This document shows positions 1 to 7,645 of a stretch of DNA of 20,039 nucleotides, piece after piece. The notes beneath the pieces are model-generated. The model made no database searches. It saw only the letters and a program-made list of their open reading frames with translations, and was not told the origin of the DNA. Source of the stretch: Lachnospiraceae bacterium (lineage in GTDB: Bacteria > Bacillota > Clostridia > Lachnospirales > Lachnospiraceae); contig JAGDCQ010000243.1 in assembly GCA_017958465.1 (NCBI GenBank), positions 1-20,039 on the forward strand. The letters run 5' to 3'. Within the stretch, counting starts at the first letter, position 1, and each line of letters starts with the position of its first letter. The translations under genes and the position numbers were made by a program.

Positions 1-439
1 GCATCAGCTCCAGGATATTCTTCATCGAAGTAACATTTGGGAAAGGTCCGAAATACCTGGCCTTATCCCTTTTCTGCTGATGGACGCAGGTAACGCGCGG
101 GAACGGCTCGTCAAGCGTGATCCGGATATATGGGTAGCCCTTATCATCCATCAGCATAGTGTTGTAGTGCGGCCTGTATTCCTTTATGAGGTTGCACTCC
201 AGCACCAGCGCTTCCATTTCGGAATCCACCACGATATATTCAAACCACGCGATCCTTGGCACCATCAGCTCTATCTTGTAGGAATGTTTTTTGCGCATAG
301 TAAAATACTGACGAACTCTGTTCCTCAGTATTTTAGCTTTGCCTACGTAAATTACCTCGTCATTTGCGTCGTGCATAAGGTAGACGCCGGGTTTTTCGGG
401 CAGTTTATTCAGTTCTTCTTCAATGTTGAAATCCGTCAT
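1..439 (-). CDS. uvrC: UvrC, excinuclease ABC subunit C (N-terminal part, cut by window edge)
   Basis: This is the nuclease subunit of the UvrABC nucleotide excision repair complex, which incises DNA on both sides of a lesion. Only the first 146 codons lie in the window. They hold the GIY-YIG nuclease domain: PGVY at about residues 17-20 and YVGKA at about 31-35, followed by the RNRVRQYF helix typical of UvrC. The start is the ATG at 439, 15 bases after the ftsH stop. The upstream sequence is purine-rich but has no good Shine-Dalgarno site, so translation may depend partly on coupling to ftsH. It is the last visible gene of a minus-strand series DUF1846-ftsH-uvrC. Identification is from the protein sequence and is firm; the C-terminal UVR and (HhH)2 regions are outside the window. 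Confidence 0.95.
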   Translation of the reverse strand, partial: MTDFNIEEELNKLPEKPGVYLMHDANDEVIYVGKAKILRNRVRQYFTMRKKHSYKIELMVPRIAWFEYIVVDSEMEALVLECNLIKEYRPHYNTMLMDDKGYPYIRITLDEPFPRVTCVHQQKRDKARYFGPFPNVTSMKNILELM

Positions 440-454
440 TCAGCTTTTATTCTT

Positions 455-2395
455 TCAAGCCTCTTCGAAGGTGGCAGGTTCGCTCGAAGCCTCCTGCACA
501 TCATTGCTTTCCTCTTCGCTCTTCTTCTCTTCGAAGTCCGGTCTCATCTCTTTGATGATATCCATGAACTGCTTTCCTGTGATGGTTTCCTTCTCCATCA
601 GGAAAGCTCCGGCCTTTTCAAGTATATCCTTGTTTTCGCTTATGATGGCTTTCGCCTTCTCGTAGCACTCGCCAATAAGCTTCTTGATCTCGGCGTCAAC
701 CTTTGCGGAAGTGCTCTCTGCGCAGGTCCTTACAGCCCTGCCGTCAAGGTACTGGCTCTGTACATCCTCAAGCTGTACGAATCCCAGTTCGTCGGACATA
801 CCAAAGCGAGTGATCATCTGCCTTGCGATGTTCGTAGCTTTCTCGATATCGCTTGCTGCACCGCTGGTGACGGAATCAAAGAATATCTCCTCAGCTGCGC
901 GCCCTGCACAAAATGTTGTGATCTGTGTGAGCATCTCATCCTTGGACATTAAATATTTCTCTTCCTCAGGCACCTGCATTACATAGCCCAAAGAGCCCAT
1001 AGTTCTTGGGATGATGGTAATCTTCTGAACAGGCTCGGCCTTCTTCTGAAGCGCCGTAACAAGCGCATGTCCGCACTCGTGGTAAGCAACGATCTTCTTC
1101 TCTTCTTTTCCGAGGATCCTGTCCTTCTTTTCCTTACCTGCAAGGACTGTCTCGACGGACTCGAGCAGATCTGCCTGCCCTACGGAAGTACGGCCTTCTT
1201 TAGCCGCAAGGATCGCAGCCTCATTGATGATATTTGCAAGATCCGAACCAACCGCGCCCGCAGTAGCAAGTGCGATCTCCTCAAGGTTTACGGTCTCGTT
1301 TATGCAAACGTTCTTAATATGCACTTTAAGTGTCTCAACACGTCCCTTAAGATCGGGCTTGTCAACGATGACGCGCCTGTCGAAACGGCCGGGACGAAGG
1401 AGCGCTTTATCAAGCACTTCAGGTCTGTTGGTAGCGGCAAGGATTATTACACCCTTTGCCGGGTCAAAGCCGTCCATCTCCGCAAGGAGAGCATTAAGAG
1501 TCTGCTCACGCTCGTCGTTTCCGCCGCCGTAAACGGCATCACGGCTCTTACCGATGGCATCCACTTCGTCTATAAAGACGATGCACGGAGCCATGCTCGT
1601 AGCCTGCTTAAAGAGGTCACGCACACGTGAAGCACCCACGCCTACGAACATCTCCACAAAATCAGAGCCTGAAAGTGAGAAGAAAGGAACCTTTGCCTCG
1701 CCTGCAACGGCTTTTGCAAGAAGTGTCTTACCTGTTCCGGGAGGCCCGACGAGCAACGCGCCCTTCGGAAGCTTTGCACCGATCTTTACGTATTTCTCGG
1801 GATTATGGAGGAAATCCACCAACTCCTTAACAGATTCCTTGGCTTCATCCTGGCCGGCTACATCCTTGAAAGTCACGCCGGTTTCTTTTTCAACGTACAT
1901 CTTGGCATTGCTCTTGCCGACACCCATGAGTCCGCCGCCCGGGTTGTTCCTCATTATCATCCTGAAGAGCAGCCACATCACGATGTAGATCATCGCAAAA
2001 GGCAGTATCCAGTTGACAAGGATCTGCACAAACACAGACGTGGTCTGGGTCGTTTTTGCACCATATGTCACGTTGTGCTCTTCAAGGAGCTCGTAAACAG
2101 TGCTGTAATCCTCAAGGATACCTGTATAGTAGGTTACAGTCTTCTGCGCCCTTTCCTGGATGAGTATCCTGTCTGTAGAGTAGTCGAAAACAACGCTCTC
2201 AACCTTGTCCCCGACCACCATCTTGATAAATTTGTCGTAGGAGATCTCCTGGTTTGTGGCGCGGTTTACAAGAGAGCTCATATAGGTGATGAGGATGTAC
2301 ACCACGCTCACGGCGATGAGAGTAAAGACCCACATGGGCGGGCCGCTGCGCTTCATGCCGTTGCCTTCATTTCTGTTGTTATAATCGTTTTCCAT
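455..2395 (-). CDS. ftsH: FtsH, ATP-dependent zinc metalloprotease
   Basis: This is a membrane-anchored AAA+ protease that degrades misassembled membrane proteins and some regulators. The 646 residues show the full family layout. There are two membrane segments (about 20-43 and 121-147) around an extracytoplasmic loop. The AAA domain has Walker A GPPGTGKT (217-224), Walker B with FIDE (274-277), and a second region of homology ending RPGRFDR (334-340). The zinc-protease motif is HECGH (439-443), a Cys variant of the usual HEAGH. The C-terminus is an acidic tail. The start at 2395 has a GAGG about 13 bases upstream, a long spacing; an internal ATG at codon 14 has AAGG at a better distance and is an alternative. 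The gene begins 18 bases after the DUF1846 stop, so the two are probably cotranscribed. Whether other FtsH paralogues exist in the genome cannot be seen here. Confidence 0.97.
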   Translation of the reverse strand: MENDYNNRNEGNGMKRSGPPMWVFTLIAVSVVYILITYMSSLVNRATNQEISYDKFIKMVVGDKVESVVFDYSTDRILIQERAQKTVTYYTGILEDYSTVYELLEEHNVTYGAKTTQTTSVFVQILVNWILPFAMIYIVMWLLFRMIMRNNPGGGLMGVGKSNAKMYVEKETGVTFKDVAGQDEAKESVKELVDFLHNPEKYVKIGAKLPKGALLVGPPGTGKTLLAKAVAGEAKVPFFSLSGSDFVEMFVGVGASRVRDLFKQATSMAPCIVFIDEVDAIGKSRDAVYGGGNDEREQTLNALLAEMDGFDPAKGVIILAATNRPEVLDKALLRPGRFDRRVIVDKPDLKGRVETLKVHIKNVCINETVNLEEIALATAGAVGSDLANIINEAAILAAKEGRTSVGQADLLESVETVLAGKEKKDRILGKEEKKIVAYHECGHALVTALQKKAEPVQKITIIPRTMGSLGYVMQVPEEEKYLMSKDEMLTQITTFCAGRAAEEIFFDSVTSGAASDIEKATNIARQMITRFGMSDELGFVQLEDVQSQYLDGRAVRTCAESTSAKVDAEIKKLIGECYEKAKAIISENKDILEKAGAFLMEKETITGKQFMDIIKEMRPDFEEKKSEEESNDVQEASSEPATFEEA

Positions 2396-2413
2396 AAACT
2401 AATAAAAACCTCG

Positions 2414-3898
2414 TCATTTCTGGTAGAGCAGATTAGTCGGGAATTTGGGTTCGCAGGTGAGGTTCATCCCCAGTTTTCTGAACACGTCCACATCTACCTG
2501 GGATAGTATCACATCCGAGTGCACTTCGCATCCCCTGAGCTTCGGAAGCTGGTCGAGAGCAAGCTTTGCCGTCTCATTGGTAGCGGCGCATATCGCAAGC
2601 GCGATGAGCACCTCGTTTGTATGAAGTCTCGGATTCTGGTTGCCGAGCTGATCCACCTTCAGATGCTGCAGCGGCTCTATTACCACCGGAGAGAGAAGGT
2701 TGATGCTGTCGTTTATCATGGCAAGCGACTTTAAGGCATTGAGCAGCATGGCTGCGCAGGCGCCAAAAAGGCTCGATTGCTTTCCTGTTATTATGGTGCC
2801 GTCCGGAAGCTCCATGGCGGCAGCGTTTGTACCGGTAACCTCCGCCTTCTTGAGGGCAGCCGTCACAACGGCACGGTCTTCGGGCTTAAGGTCTGCCTGC
2901 CGCATGATGTATTCTATCTTGCGAACGGCATCCTGTGTGGCAAAGCCCTTGCGTTCATCGCACTTTGTAATGTAGTATCTGCGGATTATCTCGTCATTGG
3001 CAGCCCTTGTGACCGCCTCGTCATCAAAAATGCAGTAGCCTGCCATATTTACGCCCATATCTGTGGGCGACTTGTAAGGCGACTCTCCGCTGATGGATTC
3101 AAATATTGCCCGGAGTACCGGGAAAATCTCAACGTCCCTGTTGTAGTTTACGGTCTTTACGCCGTAAGCATCAAGATGGAACGGATCGAGCATGTTTACA
3201 TCGTCAAGGTCTGCGGTTGCAGCCTCGTAAGCCAGGTTAACGGAATGCTTGAGGGGCAGGTTCCAGATGGGGAATGTCTCGAACTTTGCGTATCCTGCCT
3301 TGATCCCGCGCTTGTTTTCATGATAGAGCTGGGAAAGACATACTGCCATCTTTCCGCTGCCGGGGCCGGGAGCCGTCACCACCACCAGCTTTCTGGAAGT
3401 CTCTACATAGTCGTTCTTGCCGTAGCCTTCCTCGCTGACGATCTTCTGGATATCCGAAGGATAACCTTCGATGGGATAATGCCTGTAGACCCTGACGCCA
3501 AGGTTTTCAAGCCTTGTCTGGAAGTTGGAAGCTGCGCCCTGGCCCGTAAAACGGGTAAGGACAACACTGCCCACATAAAGTCCTTTGCCCCTGAAGGCGT
3601 CTATCAGGCGGAGTACGTCGGAATCGTAAGTGATGCCAAGGTCCCCTCTGCGCTTGTTTTTCTCAATGTCAGCCGCATTGATGACTATGACTATCTCTGC
3701 GTCATCCTTGAGCTTTAAGAGCATGTTTACCTTACTGTCAGGCGCAAAGCCCGGAAGTACGCGGGATGCGTGGTAATCATCAAAAAGCTTTCCGCCGAAT
3801 TCAAGATAAAGCTTTCCGCCGAACTCGTTAATACGCTTTCTGATATGCTCTGACTGCATTTCAAGGTACTTGGCGTTGTCAAAACCGATCGTTTTCAT
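2414..3898 (-). CDS. DUF1846 / UPF0371 family protein
   Basis: This is a conserved protein of about 495 residues with no firmly assigned activity that I know of. The opening MKTIGFDNAKYLEMQSEHI, the segment GGKLFDDYHASRVLPGF and the segment VVLTRFTGQ identify the DUF1846 (UPF0371) family. At about residues 175-184 is TAPGPGSGKM, which resembles a nucleotide-binding P-loop but has Met where Ser or Thr would follow the Lys. No signal peptide or membrane span is visible, so it is probably cytosolic. The ATG at 3898 is chosen because GGGGAG lies 7 bases upstream; an in-frame ATG at 3913 has no ribosome binding site. The gene sits directly upstream of ftsH with an 18-base gap, which suggests shared transcription. 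Substrate and function remain unknown. Confidence 0.9.
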   Translation of the reverse strand: MKTIGFDNAKYLEMQSEHIRKRINEFGGKLYLEFGGKLFDDYHASRVLPGFAPDSKVNMLLKLKDDAEIVIVINAADIEKNKRRGDLGITYDSDVLRLIDAFRGKGLYVGSVVLTRFTGQGAASNFQTRLENLGVRVYRHYPIEGYPSDIQKIVSEEGYGKNDYVETSRKLVVVTAPGPGSGKMAVCLSQLYHENKRGIKAGYAKFETFPIWNLPLKHSVNLAYEAATADLDDVNMLDPFHLDAYGVKTVNYNRDVEIFPVLRAIFESISGESPYKSPTDMGVNMAGYCIFDDEAVTRAANDEIIRRYYITKCDERKGFATQDAVRKIEYIMRQADLKPEDRAVVTAALKKAEVTGTNAAAMELPDGTIITGKQSSLFGACAAMLLNALKSLAMINDSINLLSPVVIEPLQHLKVDQLGNQNPRLHTNEVLIALAICAATNETAKLALDQLPKLRGCEVHSDVILSQVDVDVFRKLGMNLTCEPKFPTNLLYQK

Positions 3899-3920
3899 TG
3901 GTATTCTCCCCATTATTAAG

Positions 3921-3929
3921 TTTATATCA
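3921..3929 (-). promoter_or_regulatory. Possible extended -10 promoter of the DUF1846-ftsH-uvrC series
   Basis: Read on the minus strand, TGATATAAA gives an extended -10 box (TGn-TATAAA) about 22 bases upstream of the DUF1846 start codon. No convincing -35 box is present, and the leader would be very short. Without this promoter the operon would depend on transcription from the glycosyltransferase gene. Confidence 0.3.
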
Positions 3930-3932
3930 CGA

Positions 3933-4006
3933 CCTGCAGTCTATGCAGGCCGGTGTTAGCTTTCCTTACCGGAACCGGTGTCAGCCTTCCGGACTTGTGC
4001 CGGTAT
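3933..4006. other. GC-rich hairpin-forming spacer between the GT2 and DUF1846 genes
   Basis: A perfect inverted repeat, CCTGCA and TGCAGG with a 5-base loop, lies at 3933-3949. It is followed up to 4003 by five CCGG tetranucleotides in two similar blocks that both start with CCGGTGT. Several mutually exclusive stems (CCGGAA/TTCCGG, TACCGG/CCGGTA) can form. No T-run follows on the minus strand, so this is not a clear Rho-independent terminator. Confidence 0.4.
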
Positions 4007-4963
4007 TTACGAATTTCTCTCGATACCTGCTTTTGCGCGCTCCCCGCCGTATTCCAGCGCAAGTACGGGCTTCGTCTCGTAAAGAGCGTTTGTAAACCAG
4101 AGCAGGGCCTCCTGGCGGTTGCCAAGCTTTTCGTAATGCTCGCCCAGCATACAGCAGATCTCCGAAGGCGGGTCCGGAAGTACGAACACCTTCAGCACAA
4201 CGGCAAAGAAGGAATCCGTATCGTTTGCAAGCTGTGCCGCCTTTGCAAGCACACAGAAGGTGTCGATCAGTTCCTCCTGATCGATCTCGGGAACGTCCGC
4301 AAGTATCTCAAAATAAGGCCTTGCAGCCGCAAAATCCCTGGCCGTGCCGGAGATCATAAGCTCCCTCGCATACATCCCGCGAAGATGCTTTGAGAGGCTT
4401 TCGCCCTTTGCGATAACCTTTTCAAAAATAGCAAAATCCCTGGTGCCGTGGGGCTTTTCCGGCTTATGGATTATCTCGATGTTTGAATCGAACACCGTAG
4501 GTTCCATCCTTACCGTCTCATGGACAGGATCCACCCATTCAAAGGTCCTGACCCTCTTGTAAAGCTTGGGCCGGAGCTCCTTATCGAAATTATATGTCGT
4601 ATTGTGCTCCAGCTGGTTGCAGTACCAGAACTGGACCATCTCGTATCCTGTTTCATCAAGGTCCCTCTTAAGGGCCTTAAACCGGGCTATATTCTGGATA
4701 TCCAGCACTTCGTCGGCGTCTGCTGAATAAATATAATCGCAGGTGGCCTTAGAAAAGGCGAAATTCCTTGCAGCCGCAAAATCGTCGATCCAGGCGAAGT
4801 CGTAGACCTTATCCGTGTACTTTGCAGCTATAGCCTTTGTACCGTCGGTAGAGCCCGTATCTACCACGATCAGCTCGTCTGCAAGTTCCTTTAGCGACTC
4901 AAGACACCTTTCAAGGACGTTTTCCTCGTTTTTCACTATCATGCATACACTGACAGTAGCCAT
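4007..4963 (-). CDS. GT2-family glycosyltransferase with C-terminal TPR-like helices
   Basis: This is a predicted cytosolic glycosyltransferase that moves a sugar from a nucleotide-sugar donor. The acceptor cannot be read from the sequence; a cell-surface polymer or a protein are the usual options. The N-terminal GT-A fold is clear: SVCMIVKNEE (5-14), VVDTGSTDGT (33-42), the AAARNFAF segment (63-70) and a DxD-like metal site DAD (82-84). This set matches the GT2 proteins annotated as TPR domain-containing glycosyltransferases, a group that also contains SunS-like enzymes. From about residue 170 the chain is helical, with a TPR-like unit near the end (GEHYEKLGNRQEALLWFTNAL). The ATG at 4963 has AGGAGGG just upstream. 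It is a single gene behind its own promoter, divergent from the AEC permease gene. Confidence 0.85.
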   Translation of the reverse strand: MATVSVCMIVKNEENVLERCLESLKELADELIVVDTGSTDGTKAIAAKYTDKVYDFAWIDDFAAARNFAFSKATCDYIYSADADEVLDIQNIARFKALKRDLDETGYEMVQFWYCNQLEHNTTYNFDKELRPKLYKRVRTFEWVDPVHETVRMEPTVFDSNIEIIHKPEKPHGTRDFAIFEKVIAKGESLSKHLRGMYARELMISGTARDFAAARPYFEILADVPEIDQEELIDTFCVLAKAAQLANDTDSFFAVVLKVFVLPDPPSEICCMLGEHYEKLGNRQEALLWFTNALYETKPVLALEYGGERAKAGIERNS

Positions 4964-5059
4964 AAACCCTCCTATTATGCCGCTCCTTGCTCACGCAGCA
5001 TGTAGATTAACATAAAAGTTTGAAAAAACCGTGTTTTATGATCCCCATACACTTTTTTC

Positions 5060-5088
5060 ATTTTAGATTAAACACGGGTCATAGTCAA
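5060..5088 (-). promoter_or_regulatory. Promoter of the GT2 glycosyltransferase gene
   Basis: On the minus strand a -35 box TTGACT (5088-5083) and a -10 box TAAAAT (5065-5060) are separated by exactly 17 bases, close to the vegetative sigma-A consensus. An inverted repeat CCGTGTTT (5029-5036) / AAACACGG (5070-5077) places one arm in the spacer and the other in the early transcribed region, so it could be an operator. Confidence 0.65.
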
Positions 5089-5096
5089 GAATTACG

Positions 5097-5126
5097 TTGC
5101 AGAAGTGCCGATTTATGTGTTAGAAT
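5097..5126 (+). promoter_or_regulatory. Promoter of the AEC permease gene
   Basis: A -35 box TTGCAG (5097-5102) and an extended -10 box TGT-TAGAAT (5118-5126) with an 18-base spacer lie 39 bases upstream of the permease start. The -35 box is 8 bases from the -35 box of the opposite-facing glycosyltransferase promoter, so the two promoters are back to back. Confidence 0.5.
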
Positions 5127-5164
5127 GAACTTACGGTCATCATCTTAACCGAAAAGAGGTATAT

Positions 5165-6154
5165 ATGCTGGACAATCTCATTTTTTCAATGAATACCGTT
5201 CTACCGCTCCTTCTTCTTATGGCAGTCGGAATGCTCTGCAGAAAGCTGAACATGTTCGACAGCAAGTTCGTATCGAAGGGAAACAACCTTGTTTTCAGGG
5301 TCTTCCTCCCGGTAATGATATGTAAGAACGTAATGGGAGCCAGCGCTGTGGACGCCTCTGCCATGAAAGTCTTCCTCTTCGTGGTCATTTCGGTCTCGTC
5401 CCTTTTCCTGATCCTTTTTGTGATCATCCCCTTCATAGAAAAAGATGACCGCAAGCGCGGAGTCATGATACAGGCCATCGGCCGCAGCAACTATGCGCTT
5501 TTCGGGATCCCGCTCGTGTCACTTCTGTTCCCGGGACAGGATGTGAGCATCGCTTCTATCCTTGTTCTCGCAACGGTCCCGCTGTTCAATGTATATTCAA
5601 CCATAGCTCTTGAGGTCTACAACCTGCCGGACCACCTTCGCGAGAAACAAAACGGCGAGGCGGAAAAGCAGCGCAGGAAAGCAGCCGCTCTCCACATTTT
5701 GAAAGGGATCCTGCTAAACCCCCTGATCATAGCATCTGTGCTGGGTTTCATCCTCTTCAGGCTTCACGTGACTTTCCCTTCACCCGTTCAGAAGACCATA
5801 GACAACCTTTCGGGAGTCGCAACGCCACTGGCGCTGTTCCTGCTCGGCGGATCCTTTGAATTCTCAAAGATCCACGGCAACCTGAAGCAGCTCATCATCT
5901 GCGTCACGGGAAAGCTGATCCTAAGCCCCCTTGTCTTTGTCACACTCGCAGCGGTTTTAGGCTTCAAAGGGCCTGCGCTCGGAGCGATCCTCATCACCTT
6001 CGCCTCCCCTGCGGCAGCAAGTTCCTTCCCGATGGCCCAGCAGATGGGCGGTGATGCGGAGCTTGCCGCAGAGCACATCGTCTTCTCCTCAGCCTTCTCG
6101 GTGCTTACTGTTTTCCTTGCGATCTTTATATTAAAAACTCTCGGCCTGATCTAG
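5165..6154 (+). CDS. AEC (auxin efflux carrier) family transporter
   Basis: This is an integral membrane permease of 329 residues, the usual length for bacterial AEC proteins, which export or exchange small organic anions such as malate or other carboxylates. The substrate cannot be told from the sequence. It has about ten hydrophobic segments in two halves joined by a charged cytoplasmic loop (about 155-178, rich in Arg, Lys and Glu). Family-typical stretches are the N-terminal GMLCRKLNMF, GRSNYALFGIPL in the first half, and TPLALFLLGGSFEF and FASPAAASSFPMAQQMGGD in the second. The ATG at 5165 follows AGAGGT. The stop codon lies in the centre of the terminator palindrome. No partner genes are nearby. 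Confidence 0.88.
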   Translation: MLDNLIFSMNTVLPLLLLMAVGMLCRKLNMFDSKFVSKGNNLVFRVFLPVMICKNVMGASAVDASAMKVFLFVVISVSSLFLILFVIIPFIEKDDRKRGVMIQAIGRSNYALFGIPLVSLLFPGQDVSIASILVLATVPLFNVYSTIALEVYNLPDHLREKQNGEAEKQRRKAAALHILKGILLNPLIIASVLGFILFRLHVTFPSPVQKTIDNLSGVATPLALFLLGGSFEFSKIHGNLKQLIICVTGKLILSPLVFVTLAAVLGFKGPALGAILITFASPAAASSFPMAQQMGGDAELAAEHIVFSSAFSVLTVFLAIFILKTLGLI

Positions 6155-6170
6155 ATCAGGCCCTTTTTAT
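6143..6170 (+). terminator. Rho-independent terminator of the AEC gene, possibly bidirectional
   Basis: A perfect 20-base palindrome with arms GGCCTGATCT and AGATCAGGCC is followed on the plus strand by CTTTTTAT. The TAG stop codon of the permease gene sits at its centre. On the minus strand the same stem is followed, after a few bases, by GTTTTTAAT, so it may also end mtaB transcripts. Confidence 0.8.
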
Positions 6171-6174
6171 ACCT

Positions 6175-7518
6175 TCATTCCAAAGGGACTGCTGTCCCTT
6201 CCGTCTTTATGAGTGTGTTTTCCGGAGTATCCGCAGGCAAAAGGTACTTCAGGTATCTCTCACTGTACCCTGTCCTGTATTCCTTTCCGTTCACTGTCTC
6301 TATGCTCTCCGTAAGGACGGTGGCCGTTTCACCTTCAAACTGCTTTCTGTATTCCGCCGCCTGCGTGAGGTCAAGCTCAATAAAAGCCTTGCTCCTGGCC
6401 GCTTTTACCGGCTCCGGTATCTGATCCTTCATCCTGTCGGCCGCAGTACCCTTACGTCTTGAGAATCTGAAGACGTTCACCCTTGAAAAGCCTATACTTT
6501 TCACAAACTCAAAGGATTCCGCAAACTCTTCCTCAGTTTCCCCGGGGAAACCAACTATGATATCCGTGTTCAGCGAAGGCCTGTCAAAGAACTTTCGCAA
6601 AATATCGCAGGCCTCCCTGTATTCCGCAGCCGTATAGCGCCTGTTCATACGCTTTAACGTAGCGTCGGAGCCGCTTTGGAGAGACAGGTGGAAATGCGGG
6701 CAAAGCTTCTTTGCCCCTGCGATCTTCTTTGCAAAATCCTCCGTTACCACTCTTGGCTCAAGTGAACCGAGCCTCACTCTTTCGATCCCATCAATAGCGT
6801 CGACAGCAAGGATAAGGTCCGCAAGTGCCGTTCCGTCAAGCTTTGTGGCGTTTCCGGTCTCACTGCCGTAAGAGGAAAGGTGGATCCCCGTAAGGACTAC
6901 CTCCTTGCAGCCTTTCTCTGCAAGCCCCGTAACTTCTTCAATAACGGACTCCTTCGATCTGCTCCTTATCCTGCCGCGCATATACGGGATTATGCAATAT
7001 GCGCAGAACTGGTTGCAGCCGTCCTGCACCTTTATAAAGGCGCGGGTGTGCTCCGTCATTTCTGTGATCTTTAGGTCTTCGTAATCGCAGTTTTTACTGA
7101 TATCCTCTATAAAAACACGTTCCTTAAAAGACAGGGAACCGTTTTTCTCTATGTCGTCGAGCGCGGAAAAAGCAAGCTCCGGAATCCTGTTTTTCAGGTT
7201 GTTCCCTACCACGATATCGCAGGTGCCGTTATCCACAAGGGTCTGTCCAAGCTCCTGGGCATGGCACCCCGTGGCTATAACTACGGCCGAAGGATTGGCG
7301 GTCCTTGCCCTGTGGAGCATCTGCCGTGATTTTTTATCCGCCACTGCCGTAACAGCACAGGTGTTCACAATCACGATATCCGAAGGCTCGCCAAAGGGCA
7401 CCTCTCCCGCTCCCCGCTCCGCAAGCTCCCGCCTTATGGCGTCGGATTCATAAGTATTCACTTTGCATCCCAGCGTTAACACGGAGAATGTCTTAAAATC
7501 GTTTTTATAATTATTCAC
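6175..7518 (-). CDS. mtaB: MtaB, tRNA t6A37 methylthiotransferase
   Basis: This radical-SAM enzyme adds a methylthio group to N6-threonylcarbamoyladenosine at position 37 of ANN-decoding tRNAs (B. subtilis YqeV). The N-terminal MTTase domain has its three cluster cysteines at about residues 18 (TLGCKVN), 54 (NTCAVT) and 85 (GCHAQ). The radical-SAM CxxxCxxC is C168, C172 and C175, followed by IIPYMRGRIRSR. A TRAM domain forms the C-terminus. The length of 447 and the LGCKVN motif favour MtaB over MiaB or RimO. The start is a GTG at 7518 with GAGG 8 bases upstream. In the ancestral Firmicutes block mtaB follows rsmE directly; here three genes lie between them. It ends 20 bases from the convergent AEC stop codon. 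Confidence 0.95.
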   Translation of the reverse strand: MNNYKNDFKTFSVLTLGCKVNTYESDAIRRELAERGAGEVPFGEPSDIVIVNTCAVTAVADKKSRQMLHRARTANPSAVVIATGCHAQELGQTLVDNGTCDIVVGNNLKNRIPELAFSALDDIEKNGSLSFKERVFIEDISKNCDYEDLKITEMTEHTRAFIKVQDGCNQFCAYCIIPYMRGRIRSRSKESVIEEVTGLAEKGCKEVVLTGIHLSSYGSETGNATKLDGTALADLILAVDAIDGIERVRLGSLEPRVVTEDFAKKIAGAKKLCPHFHLSLQSGSDATLKRMNRRYTAAEYREACDILRKFFDRPSLNTDIIVGFPGETEEEFAESFEFVKSIGFSRVNVFRFSRRKGTAADRMKDQIPEPVKAARSKAFIELDLTQAAEYRKQFEGETATVLTESIETVNGKEYRTGYSERYLKYLLPADTPENTLIKTEGTAVPLE

Positions 7519-7555
7519 AAAAAAAACCTCAATATTCGAGCGTTATTTTATTAAC

Positions 7556-7579
7556 ATTTTAGATTAATAGGGCTTGACA
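7556..7579 (-). promoter_or_regulatory. Candidate mtaB promoter region
   Basis: A -10-like TAAAAT (7561-7556, minus strand) sits about 38 bases upstream of the mtaB GTG. It lies inside a 13-base sequence identical to the one covering the -10 box of the glycosyltransferase promoter. No good -35 box is found at 17 bases, so this is a weak call made from position and the shared motif. Confidence 0.3.
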
Positions 7580-7602
7580 ATTGTAATAATACTGATTACT
7601 AT
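7574..7602 (+). promoter_or_regulatory. Promoter of the HPr-like gene with overlapping dyad
   Basis: A consensus -35 box TTGACA (7574-7579) and a -10 box TACTAT (7597-7602) are spaced by 17 bases. The -10 box is the start of a perfect inverted repeat, TACTATAA and TTATAGTA around a 2-base centre (7597-7614). A protein bound there would cover the -10 box and the transcription start. Confidence 0.65.
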
Positions 7603-7645
7603 AAGTTTATAGTATATATGCGTATGCATCATAGGAGGTAAAACA

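Noticed and set aside
80..952. Plus-strand open frame opposite uvrC and ftsH
   Set aside because: It overlaps two certain genes and crosses their junction; the translation is unlike any family I recognise.
4964..5164. Riboswitch in the gap between the glycosyltransferase and AEC genes
   Set aside because: Both leaders are short and fully explained by two promoters and ribosome binding sites; no conserved aptamer pattern was seen.
6183..6200. Inverted repeat AAGGGAC/GTCCCTT as an mtaB terminator
   Set aside because: It lies within the last codons of mtaB and has no T-run on the minus strand; the neighbouring palindrome at 6143-6162 is a better candidate.
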